Assembly: GCA_016802295.1 (NCBI GenBank)
Contig: JAESIW010000020.1
Span: forward strand, 4,441,710-4,505,709
Length of the DNA stretch: 64,000 nt
Reading direction: 5' to 3'
Source of the DNA: Brachionus rotundiformis
Taxonomy: Eukaryota; Rotifera; Eurotatoria; Ploima; Brachionidae
The position numbers and the translations under genes were made by a program. Below are positions 36,623 through 47,600 of this stretch, one piece after another (the first letter of the stretch is position 1; every line of letters starts with the position of its first letter). Under the pieces are notes generated by a model that was given only the letters and a program-made list of their open reading frames with translations, was not told the DNA's origin and ran no database searches.

Positions 36623-37108
36623 TAAAATTGAAGCTTCAAAATTTATTTATTTAGATTACAAAATTAAATTTAAAGAATATATGTAAATATTTAATATATA
36701 TTCTTATTATTAAAAAAAAAAGAGTCTTTATTAGAATTTAATAATAATAACTTCTGTAACCATAGCCTCTATAACCACCATAGCCACCGTATCCACCATA
36801 TCCGTAGCCATAGCATCTCGAACCACTTGCACCCATTTTGTTAGAAATTGTTTGTTAAAATTATAGAACACTTGAATTGATGTTTTTTTTAATTTTTTTT
36901 CCTATATTTATTCTCTTGTTAACGTTATCAATTTCTAAATTGATTCGTCACTAATTAGAAATTATTTGAAAAATCGATGAAATTGTTTCAATAATTAATG
37001 TATAATTTTGAAATAAAAATAATTAACAGACCATAAAATTAATTTGAAAAATTTCTAATTTAGCAATTTAACAATTTTTTTTGTTAAGTAATTTCAATTT
37101 TTTTAATT
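36623..37108. repeat. 486-bp duplicated segment, copy 2 (carries the GY-rich gene)
   Basis: Partner of 32234-32719, same orientation. The copies flank the secreted-protein gene and its 3' MITE. Homology ends abruptly at both sides, and no target-site duplication or terminal repeat marks the borders, so this looks like a segmental duplication and not a transposon. Confidence 0.9.
36738..36836 (-). CDS. Gly/Tyr-rich micropeptide, copy 2
   Basis: Encodes the same 32 residues as 32349-32447. The one base change inside the ORF is silent, while one flanking base just upstream of the ATG has changed. It keeps the possible N-myristoylation start (M-G-A-S-G-S), Cys8 and the Tyr-Tyr-Tyr end. The shared upstream 270 bp suggests that both copies are expressed alike. 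Confidence 0.6.
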   Translation of the reverse strand: MGASGSRCYGYGYGGYGGYGGYRGYGYRSYYY

Positions 37109-38243
37109 TTATAGTAGTGGATTATTTATTTTTCAAAAATGAAAAAAGCTAAAAAAAAATAATGTTTTATTAAAGCGTCCAACGAAAATATATCTGAAAA
37201 ATTTCCCAAAAAAATTATCATTTTTGTCCATTTAAATTTTAATTTCCAAGTTTTATTTTTTTGAGATTCAATTAAAAGAAGGAAAATATATCCAAAATAT
37301 TTTAAACTTTTTTGATCATAAAATAAAAATAATTAAAATGAAGAATTTTATTACCGTATTTAGCTAAGGTTCGAAAAAAATGCATTTGAAATTTTTTGAA
37401 TTTAGTGATTAATTCATAAAAATAAAATATTAGAAAATTTCAATAATTCAGGATTTAACAATAAATTTTGTACTAATTTTACTGTATATATCAATATTTT
37501 TTAAATAAAAAGATAAAACGTACATAAATTACAAAAGAAAGATTTATATTAAAATCTGTCCAAAAGATATAAGGATTTAGAATTTTTTAAAACGAGACAA
37601 AATTTCTCGTTAGGTGCTTATAGTATTATGAAAAGTATAAATATTTCGATTAATTTTGTTACTCTTTTTTTCTTTAAATTGTTAATGTTTTAATAAAATT
37701 TTTGATATTTTTTTGATAACTACCGATCTTGATGTAAAAAAAAATATTTTAGAAATTTTTCAGTTTTATTTTTATTTATTCGAAAAAATTAATTCAAATT
37801 AAAGATTATATAAACAATTTATTTCTCCATCATGTTTATCAAGTAATAATAAGCTGCGTAGCCATGTCCACCATAAGCTTGATTTCCATATTCCAGGTGT
37901 ATTCATCTAAGCTGACAAATTTATTTTAACACTTATATATTTTTCTTTCTTTCTAATTTTCTGAATAGATAATTTACAGAATAAAAACCCAATTATTTAT
38001 AAATTGTTTGGTCTATTAAATTTAATTTATATATCTGACATATAATGTGTCACAAATATATGAATAAGTTGAAGAAATTTCGTTTCATTTAAAATATTTC
38101 AAGGTTAAATTATTTTTTTTTTCGATTGACAATTAATATATTAATTTCATTAAAAATGTAAAGGGAAAAATACAATACAATTGTTAAGAAAGTGATTGTT
38201 TCAGTAAAAATTTTATTATAAAAATACAAACCGAACAAAAAAA
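36837..38243. other. Upstream/intergenic AT-rich DNA between GY copy 2 and the lamin gene
   Basis: Contains the duplicated upstream region (to 37108), then AT-rich sequence, and a possible third GY-rich relic at 37819-37905. Nothing else supported. Confidence 0.45.
37819..37905 (-). pseudogene. Possible relic or spliced exon of a third Gly/Tyr-rich peptide
   Basis: The minus strand reads E-Y-G-N-Q-A-Y-G-G-H-G-Y-A-A-Y-Y-Y and then L-I-N-M-M-E-K before a TAA at 37821-37819. The Y-G-G-x-G-Y-x-x-Y-Y-Y pattern resembles the end of the two intact micropeptides. Upstream in this frame is a TGA, and I see no in-frame ATG or fitting acceptor, so it is either a pseudogene or the last exon of a gene whose start I cannot find. 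Confidence 0.35.
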
Positions 38244-41200
38244 TCAATTTCGTTGAAAATAAGTAATATTTTCTTGGTAAACCGTACAATCTTCATCTTT
38301 TCTATTTTTTAGGGATGCATTACTTAGGCTGCTTTTTGGTCTCTTAAAAAAAAGAAATCTTTCAAAATCAAGCTTCATTTTAATAAGATTACTTGAATTG
38401 CACTGTTTACTGGTCGTCCTTTTTGGCTAAAAATAAAACCGCGCTGATTGCTGATATTTGACTCGGTTGATCTCGGAGTTTGTTTATTTTCTCCTTTAGC
38501 TTCATCATAGTCGACAAGTTTTGATTTGGACCCGTGAGGATGTTTTGTAGGAGTAAAAACCCTTTGTGGAATTAATTTTTGCCTTACCAAAAAAATGCCA
38601 AATACAATAGCTTTTTATTTCTATAAAAAAATACCTATCTAACTGAAGCTGTTCTCTATTTCTTTTACCTGAATAAACTGGTAACAGATCGTCATAATCT
38701 TAAGAATATTTGTTTAATATTTATTTAGTAAACTTAAATTTACCAAATTATCAGTTAATAAAAAATTTAAAAATATTTTTAAGATCTAAAACAATTTTCA
38801 ATTAATTAAAATTATTTAACAAGCAATATTCAAGACAATGACTTTGGCTAAAAGTAACCTAAGGTCAACTAATTTAGAATTGGTTTTAAGTATAAAATTA
38901 AAATTTAAAACTAATATAAAATTTATTTTAACAAAATTAATATTAAAAAATTTTTAGATTTGGTGAGATTATTTTGTTATTTGTTTTGATGTGAATGATT
39001 ATAAAACTTTATTTTGTCTTCTAAAGGTTAACTTCGGCAACTTACCCTTTAAGGCTTAAAAAAAGTATTGATTAAATTGAGTTATCAAACCATCTCTGGT
39101 CAGTCGTGTTATCAAAACTTAGTTTAAGGAAAATAAAAGTCTTGAATACATTTTTTAAATCAAGATTTGGTGCAAAAATAATTAATGAAGCGTGCAATAA
39201 GCCAGAGATGTTTGGTTAAAAAAGACAAAATATGTTTTAAGGACAAAAAATTTTTTTTTCCTAAAAATGTTTTGTCCTAAATGAGTTATGAAATTTTTAA
39301 ATTCATTTACCAATATTTCCAAATTTATGGCAACCAGTTGTCCAAGAGACGGCCTAAATAGGAAATTTTTTAAAAATAAACGAAAATTAAATCAAAATTT
39401 TATCTAGTCAAAAAGTCTTTAAAAAATGCTTTAATCAACTTATTAATTATATTTAATATATAATTCAAACATAATTAAAATAAAAATAAATTAATGATAG
39501 AATAATGTTTTATCTTATCGTAAAACCAGTTTTAATTTAATATTTCTCCTAATAAAATTATTCAAAAAACAAATTTATCTTTCAGGAAGTTTCATTTATA
39601 AAGAACTCACTTTTGAATTCAGAAATTATTATGATAGACAAATAGAGGCTATTATTTTTCAAAACAAAAAATCTAAGATTAATCTATTTTTGAAAACACT
39701 ACATACAACATTTGTGTGTCCTACGTGGATTCCACTATTTACGAACCGGATGTGTATAAATATAATCTACCAAGCGTCATTTCAGCAGCTTTCGAATTTC
39801 TTTTATAATTTAATTTAATAAAACCAACTGAACTACACAGATCAGTCAAAGATTTTTTATTGAAAATAAAAATCAAATCTTTATTGTTATTATTTCTTAT
39901 TTATCAGCTGACTTTAATAAAACTATTTAAAATAATAAAGTAATTTTGACACTTTGAAAAAAAAAATTATTTTTATTAAATATAAATTATTTATCTTTAG
40001 AATTTGACTTAAACTTAACAAAAAAAATATATTTTTTATTTACCTGTCCATTTGGCTTAGCTAAAACTGTGGTACATTCTGGACCCGTGCCCCATTTATC
40101 TTGTTCGTTCCAAACAAAAGTATGAGGCGGTTGCTGTTCTACTTCATCGGTACGAGCCCAAATTGTAATTGTATGGCCAGGCTCTAGCTTAGTTGGATAA
40201 GGCAAACGATAGACAGCTACTGGCATTGAAGAAACCATTTGTTGTATGGTGTAGTTACTCAAATCTTCTTCATATGTATTCGATACATTTAGAAGTCGAA
40301 TAAAATATCCATTTTTGTTTACTTCATGTATTTTTACATTTCCTACATAGCTAAAAATTTATGATTTTTTTTAACAAAACAAAATAAAAAGTTTTAAGTT
40401 GATAAATACCTTGCTTCTGTGACTGTATTGTTATCAATTGAACTCAATGAAGCATTGCTTGGTTCTTTTTTACTATGCGAGTTTAATATGGTAGTCTGTT
40501 CAAATGAGTTAAATAAATCTTTGGTTAAGTCTTTGCTTGGTTTTAATTCTGTAAATTTTGATTTTTGATTATTTGAGTTAGCAATTAGATTTGTAGATGA
40601 ATACAAGGCAGACTGTTGGAAACCGATTGGACTTGAATATTGTGAATTTTTTTGTGCGTAGTCAACTGGTTGAAATTGTTTGGTATAAAATTGATTTTCC
40701 AAATCATTTGGTGTAATAAGACCTGAGTGAACTAAGCCCTGGAATTCTATTTCTGGAGAAATGGTTTTTGACCTTATCTCATTTACATTTTTAGTTTCTA
40801 AACCATTAGCTTTTGTATGTTCAATATTAGTAAGTGTCCCTAATGGTATTTGATATCTTAACCTGCTTATACTACTACGCTGACTTAAATTTCCATCATT
40901 AGAAGGTCGATTTGTTAATTGTATAATACGAGTTTCTTCAGCGTCAAGTTTCGATTTTATTGAGTTTATTTCTGAGTTAATGGAGCTTTGATTTCTTAGT
41001 GGCGCGTTCATTTTCTCCTCGAGGCTTTTTTTCATTATTTCCAAATTGGATATCTAAAATAATAAAATTTACAGATTTTAAAGATTAAAACTTTTTAACC
41101 ATTTTCCTACCACAGACTCCAAACTTTTGCACATGTTTTCAAGAGAAGAATTTTGCTCTTCAAGTTTTTGGTTTTGATTCTTTATTTGACTATTTTCAGA

Positions 41201-43111
41201 TTTATATTCTTCTAATGATTTGATCAATTTAGCTTCGTTTTCGTTTGATTCATTTAATTTATTTTCTTTAAAATTAAAAATATGTAGAGAAAAAGTAAAA
41301 TTTATAAATATAGCTAACAATTATAGTATTAAAATTGTATCTTTTTATTTTTTAAATATTTTCAAATAATAAAGAATTTTCGAATTCGATTTCACAAGAA
41401 ATAAAGTAAAATTATAAAAAAAATTTTAAAAAAAAAGTCCTTCTAAATAAAATTAAATTTTGACTTTTTTAATATTTGACTTTCAAAACTGAGAAAAACA
41501 GAAGTATTGTATAAATACAAGCCTTAAATGCGTCGACAGCTTTACATATCTAAAAACCGTGATAAGCAAAAATGAATTGACAAAAGACATTTTCAAAACT
41601 GATAATTTTTTATAAGCCCAATCATTTTTAAATTGTTAAATCTATCTTTAAATTTATAAATCGTTGAATTGTCAAAATAACATCTAATGGTCTTTTTAAA
41701 TATGTATAGCTATATGGATCTGAATGTTAGAGAGTGACTGATTAGGACTTTAAATAAAAGAATTTCAAATCAATTGTCTACGAAAAATAAAATTACATTA
41801 TTGCATTATTTTGAACACCTCAAGAAAGCAGAAATACTGGAAAATCAGAGATAACCAAGAAGAGAACAGTTGAAAGAGGTTTTAAATAGATTTGACTCGC
41901 ATGGATCCTTATGCTACACTTTGAGTAATAGATAGAACAACAAGATTAACTTTTTTAAAATAAAATTTTCCTCTATAATAAAACAAAAGTACTAATTTAT
42001 TATATAAAACTGATTCTATTGTATTTCATTTTTAACAGTGTGCTAAAAATAACCAAAATATATTACCTATTTCTGCAATTGAGCTTTGGTAAACTTGAAC
42101 TTGTGCCTTAAGGTTTTCGGTCTCTTGTTCAAAAATTTTCTTTTCAAAAGACATCGACTCTTGTAATTCTTTGATTTTAATCTCTAAATTTTGCCTATAT
42201 GCTATCTCATTATCCGAGCTTAAAATTTTATTATTAAATTTAAATTTTCCTCTTAAATATAAAAATAAAAAAATATTTAAAAAAATGAATACATTTGCTG
42301 CTTTTCATTCAATTTAGTTACCAAGTCTTCCAAATCCTTTTTTAAATTTGAATTTTCTCTAATTGGTTTTTCAGTTTCCAGTTTTAGACATTCGAGTTCG
42401 TATTCAAGCCGATTGTTCCTAGTCTTTACTTCATTCAATTCGTTGGCAAGTTGATCATTTGACTGTTTAATATTTTCAAATCTTTATTTTTGTTTACTTA
42501 ATTACTTTATTGTCAAAAAGTTATTTTATTTCAATCACTTGATAACAAAATCTTTTAATTTGGATTGTAGGTTAAAGTTTTCTAATGAGTATTTATTTTT
42601 AACAGCTGACAATTCCTCAATCTCAAACTTCATCAATCTAATTTCCTCCTCATAAAGCTGTTTTAAAGCTTCCAAATCTTTTTCCAAGTTTTTCATTGAT
42701 TGTAAAAGGCTGTTATTCGGCACTGTGGTTTGCCAGGATGAAGCCAAATTTGTTTGATTTGGCGGATTTGTAAATTTAATGTATTGTGTCAAGTCTTTGA
42801 CCTTAAAAATCAAAAATCAAAATAAAATCCACTTAAAAATCCTAGACGCTCAAATTTAAATACTTAAACTAATTTTTTCTAGAGCTAATTTAGTTTTATT
42901 TAATTTAAAAATCGAGTTCCAGTTACACAGTGAATAAAATAATAAACAATTTTAAACATACAGCATTTATGTAATAGCCAAGGCGACTATTAATTTCCTT
43001 AAGCTCATTTTTTTCATTTAAATTCTCGTTTCTGTCTTCGTTTAACACTGAGCTTTTAGGTCTATTGTATACTGAGTTGAAGTAATTAGGCGTAAGCTGT
43101 TCGTCGCTCAT
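38244..43111 (-). CDS. Lamin-type intermediate filament protein with lamin tail domain, no CaaX box
   Basis: Eleven exons on the minus strand: 43111-42962, 42801-42539, 42481-42293, 42251-42067, 41265-41111, 41053-40410, 40350-40044, 39353-39311, 38698-38635, 38582-38393 and 38342-38244. They sum to exactly 763 codons (762 residues). Lamins form the filament mesh under the inner nuclear membrane. The rod starts E-K-N-E-L-K-E-I-N-S-R-L-G-Y-Y-I (coil 1A signature LNDRLAxYI) and runs as heptads (L-K-Q-L-Y-E-E-E-I) to about residue 350. The lamin tail domain, about 529-645, reads G-Y-F-I-R-L-L-N-V-S-N, L-E-P-G-H-T-I-T-I-W-A and F-V-W-N-E-Q-D-K-W-G-T-G. Linker 350-528 is Ser/Asn-rich. The end, ...T-Y-F-Q-R-N, lacks a CaaX motif, and no K-K/R-x-K/R nuclear signal stands out between rod and tail, so a cytoplasmic filament is possible. 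The last three exons rest on phase agreement only. Confidence 0.82.
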
Positions 43112-44696
43112 TTTCTATTAATTATTTAATACTGATTGCATTTGTTAAATATTTAGTAACTTAAAAGATCAAAAACTAAAAATTATTTTATACGGAGAGC
43201 AAATAATAAAAGGTAAACAAGATTTAATATTTATTGAGTTACATAGTTACATAAAAATCAATTAAGAAAAAAGACAGACAATAAGAAAAAGAAGAAGAAG
43301 AGGCCACATGTCGCTTAATCATCAAGCTAGAGACCAATTTATCATAGTTTGTCTTTTTGAATTTAATTTGTCTGCGGATTTTAAATGATTTAACATCAAA
43401 AAACAATCCAAAGAAATGATTTCTAAATTTGAACAAGAGAAAATATTGCCTTGCCAGTAACCATAGTAACAAGATTTGTTTCGCTTTTTCTAAATATTCG
43501 CTATCAAATTTATTTTTTTAATAATTTTATTTTTTTTCGAAAATTACAAGATACATAAAAAGAATCCTTAAGTCTATTGCTTTTGTTGTTATATCGTTAT
43601 TTCTTAATTGTTCATTAGTTCTTAGACTATTGGCTATAAGAATAAATATTGAAACTAGAGTTTATGGTTTAGAAATAACAAATTTTAATGAAATTACAAA
43701 TAAACAATTAAAAAAATATATATATTTAATTTTAAATTATAAAGCAAGTAGAGATTTTAATTCTGTATTTAGAAAAAAATAAAATAAAATTTTTAAGTGA
43801 ATATTTATAAGACCTCGCTTGGTTTCAAAATGGTCTTAGTAAAATAGTTGATTTTCAGCTTTTATTTTATATTCCATTTAAAGAAAGAAAGTAACAGTGG
43901 AAGAAATATTTTTATTTAGTAAGAATGGATTTAAAAAATTCGAGTGGATTAAGTTAAGTTTAAGTTTTAAATTCACTGAATAGCCAGGCAATAGTAAATA
44001 TTTTCATAAACTTTGAAGATCAATTATTAATATTTAATTAGATTTTATTTAAGAAAATATCCAAAAGCTAATTTAAGTAAAAATCAGTTAAAATAAGTTC
44101 ATCTATTTAAAAAAAAAGAATTATTAATGAAATTTAAATATTTTTATTTGACTAAAGCAACATACGTATCTTAAGTACTTGAGTATTAAAAAAGTCAGAT
44201 TTCTTTAAAACAAATAAATATTCTATTTTTTTTCTAACTCACCTTAAATTTTAAACATTTTCTTAATTTTTCATTTGTAATTTATGAAATTTTAAGTTAA
44301 ATTTTTCTATTTTTAATCGTTTATTAATAACTTAGATTTTTGAAAATTTTAATTTTTAATTTAAATGGTTACTTTATTTGATAATATAAAACTCATTATT
44401 CTTATTTATGTGTTTACAATTTACGATAAATATGATTATTTTAAAATAATTTTTTAGGCTAAATTTATTCTAAATAATTTATTGTAAATGAATAGTTGAA
44501 TTAATAGAAAAAAAGACAATACTAGACAATTATTTGACTAAAAATGATCTATCTTAACGAAATTCTTTAAGAAACAAATTAATTTTTAAAAATTTAAACG
44601 AGTAAAATAAATATGTAATTTTTGAAAGAAACACTAAAAATTAGCCATCTCCTAGGTAATTAGCTAATATTCAATTTTTTATTGACTTTTATTTGC
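43112..44696. other. Intergenic region between SGSM 3' end and lamin 5' end
   Basis: The part next to the lamin gene (43230-43490) is of higher complexity and probably holds 5' UTR and promoter, including an X-box-like site. An open frame there (43239-43472, -) has no recognisable content. Bases 43500-44690 are plain AT-rich DNA. Confidence 0.45.
43457..43470. promoter_or_regulatory. X-box-like RFX site upstream of the lamin gene
   Basis: GTAACCATAGTAAC fits the RFX X-box consensus GTNRCC-(0-3)-RGYAAC in full, with AT as spacer. It lies 346 bp upstream of the lamin start codon in a stretch less AT-rich than its surroundings. RFX factors drive ciliary genes in animals. A single match is only suggestive. 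Confidence 0.4.
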
Positions 44697-47600
44697 TTAA
44701 CACTGATCATTCTTGTTATCAATCATATTTTGAAGCTGTCTAATCAAATTTCTTGCCAATTCAAGTATTTCAGCAGTGTTGTGTTTCTCGGCCATTTCTA
44801 GGTTAAAAATTTTAAATAAAATAAACAAATTGGCCTATCTTTACCATTAAAAAATTTGATAATATCCGTAAAGTCCATATTATTCTCTATGATTATATCT
44901 CGATATGTTTCCACAAGAGCAAGTGCTATGAACAGATGGAAATGCTTTGAGCTTACATGCCTTGCTGACCATATTGTTTCCCAAACCGAAAATACATCAT
45001 CATATATAAGTTCTCTCTTGAAATCTAGCAAAAACCATCTGTATGAAAAGTAAAAATGAGTGTAATCGCCTCGGTGATGCATATGCTCAAACAAATCCGT
45101 ATCTAAGATTTGAATAAGATTTCTCATATTTGAAAAATGTTCATCCATTGCTGTCCCTTGCGGAAAATTCAATGACATTCTTTTCATAAGCTGTTTAAAA
45201 CAACTATAAGTTAATGGTTCTAAAATTAAAGATAATTTAATGCAAATTTTAATTAAACAAATTTGAAAAAATAGTTGAAAATATTATAAATTTCTCACCA
45301 TCATCGAAAATAACCAACAAAGGTGCTACTAAATCACACATTCCTTGTATATAGCCGATGTTCAAGTTTTCCCAAACAAAGCTTAAGATTTTTATTTTTA
45401 TAGTTTTTTGTTTTGCAATAAATTTTAAAATAAATAAATTAAACTTACGTGTACATAATATTTTTTAATTTTTTCAGATTTTCATTTGTGGTAAAATACC
45501 AATAGTTCCTATCGCATCTTGTTACATCTTTGTCAATCCGGTGCATGTTTAGAGCGAAATTCTCTAAAATTTCTTGATTAGATAAGCTTCGCTTAATAGA
45601 GCCATTACTATGGTTAATTGATTCATTGTGCTCTTTGGAATCTCTAATGGATTCACAATCATAAAAAGTCATTTTTTCATTTGATTGATCATGTTCACCT
45701 GCCTCTACATCATGAAAACTTTCATCAATTGAAAATGATGTTGCATTTGATAGAAAGTTTTTTGTATCCGTATACACACTTCCTGTTTTAAAAGTGTGTA
45801 CACTTTCTTCATCTTCTTTGGTGATATCATCTTGAGACAAAACATCCCAATCATTTTCAATTTTATTCAGTATATTGTTCACTATTTCAGCGGCAAAAGC
45901 TCTATATTCCTCATCGGTAAGCTCTTTTTTTTGACCTAATATGGAAGAACTAACTGTTTCTATGTCTACTGAATTTCGAGACATTAGTTTATTTAATAGA
46001 CTTTTTGCTGAGAACTTGGATAGCGAAAATGAGAAGGCCGACTCATTTTCAACAAAAACGTCATTACTTAAAGAGGAATCTTTTCTTAATAGTGATTTTT
46101 CCAAGTTCTTGGCTTCGTTTTTTAATGCTTCTGTGGTAACTAAAGGCTTTGGCTTTTGTTTCAAAATACTAAAGCCAAATAAGCACGTTTTGGCTGATGA
46201 TTTTTTATTCATGTCAAATGTGGACACATCATTTTTTGGCTCAGATATTGAAATTTTTCTTTCAGCATTTTCATTTGAATTTTGACCATTCTGAGATTTT
46301 ATGTTAAGAGAAGCGGCCAATTTTTTCTGGTCTTTGGAATTTATTACTTCTTCAAAAGGCTTCCACTCTTCAACCAATTTGTAAAATTCTTCATAGTTAT
46401 TTTTATCCTTGACTGATCGATCCTCTACTGTCATATCCAAACTATAATGATTTAACAAAAATGGCCACACTTGTTTGCGAAGATTGTTCTCGATACCATT
46501 CAAATATATAATTTTATAAAAATAATTTCTATTTCTAGAAAGTTTATTCAGTTCATTCTGATTACCAATCCATTTGAGCCAAAGATTTTCGTCTAGTTTT
46601 AGTTTATTTAACAGGTAATATTTTCCAATATTCATTTTATTTCCTTTATTGTCTAATTCGTATTCGGTATCATCATTCTCTAATTCCTCATCTAAAATCT
46701 CTTTTTCATAGTTTACCAAATCGACTAAATGAGTGGTTATTGTTTTTAAATGTCTATGGTAAGCTAACCATCCGTAAAACGCACGACAAAGTATTTGTTT
46801 CCTCATATTGTCACACAAAGTTCTCAAAGAACTTCTTAATAAAATATTCAATCAATATTTTTAGATAAAATAATCAGTAAACTGTTAAATAAAATTAATT
46901 TAATGTACATAGGAATGTAATCTATTTTTTAAGTGCATTAAATTTAAATCATTATTTTTAGCTTTATTTTTATCGTTTTGTATTAATATTTTTAATTTTT
47001 TAATAATTAAAAATAATTCTCTTAAGTCCCAAAAATAAGTAAAGTAACAAAAAAATATATTTGTTGTTAATTTTTTTTCAAGTATTTATTTACTTTCTAA
47101 TCAAGTAGTTAATCGAGCTTAGGACTAATTAATGAAAATCTAATGAGATGCGAATCGGTTAATAGTTCGAGAACATACAATCAAATATATATTTTTTTTT
47201 TTAATTGGCTAGATGAAATAATTTAAATTTTAAGATAAAATTAGAGCAAAAATTGCTATAGTTTCATTTGATAAATTAAATATGAAAATTCTAATTAATC
47301 AAATTTTCGCTATTTATCCTATATATGACAATTTTTTAAATAATTTTTTTTTCTTAACTAAAAGGTGTAAAATTTACCTCGAAGAAATTTGTTTAAGATT
47401 AATTAAATTTTCCGAATTTAATTCATCGAAATTATTTATTGCATGTTGTTGTAGATTTTCAACTTTGGATAAAATATGAAATCCATTGATTGAAGCTTTG
47501 TCTAAAATAATTGACGAAGGACTGATAGAGCATTGATTGCTATCAACTGAACTAAAGATAGAAAACTGAGATGTCAAAGAAGGGGATGATGCTTTTCCTT

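Noticed and set aside
32234..37108. Reading the paired 486-bp repeats as LTRs of a retrotransposon enclosing 34319-36271
   Set aside because: No TG...CA ends, primer-binding site, gag/pol or target duplication. The enclosed ORF has a signal peptide and is not a retroelement protein, and each repeat contains its own small gene.
43239..43472. 77-codon minus-strand frame upstream of the lamin gene
   Set aside because: Phe/Ser/Lys-rich with no recognisable segment; more likely 5' UTR or promoter sequence.
45941..46285. 114-codon plus-strand frame inside the SGSM exon
   Set aside because: Antisense shadow of the Ser/acidic insert of the TBC region.
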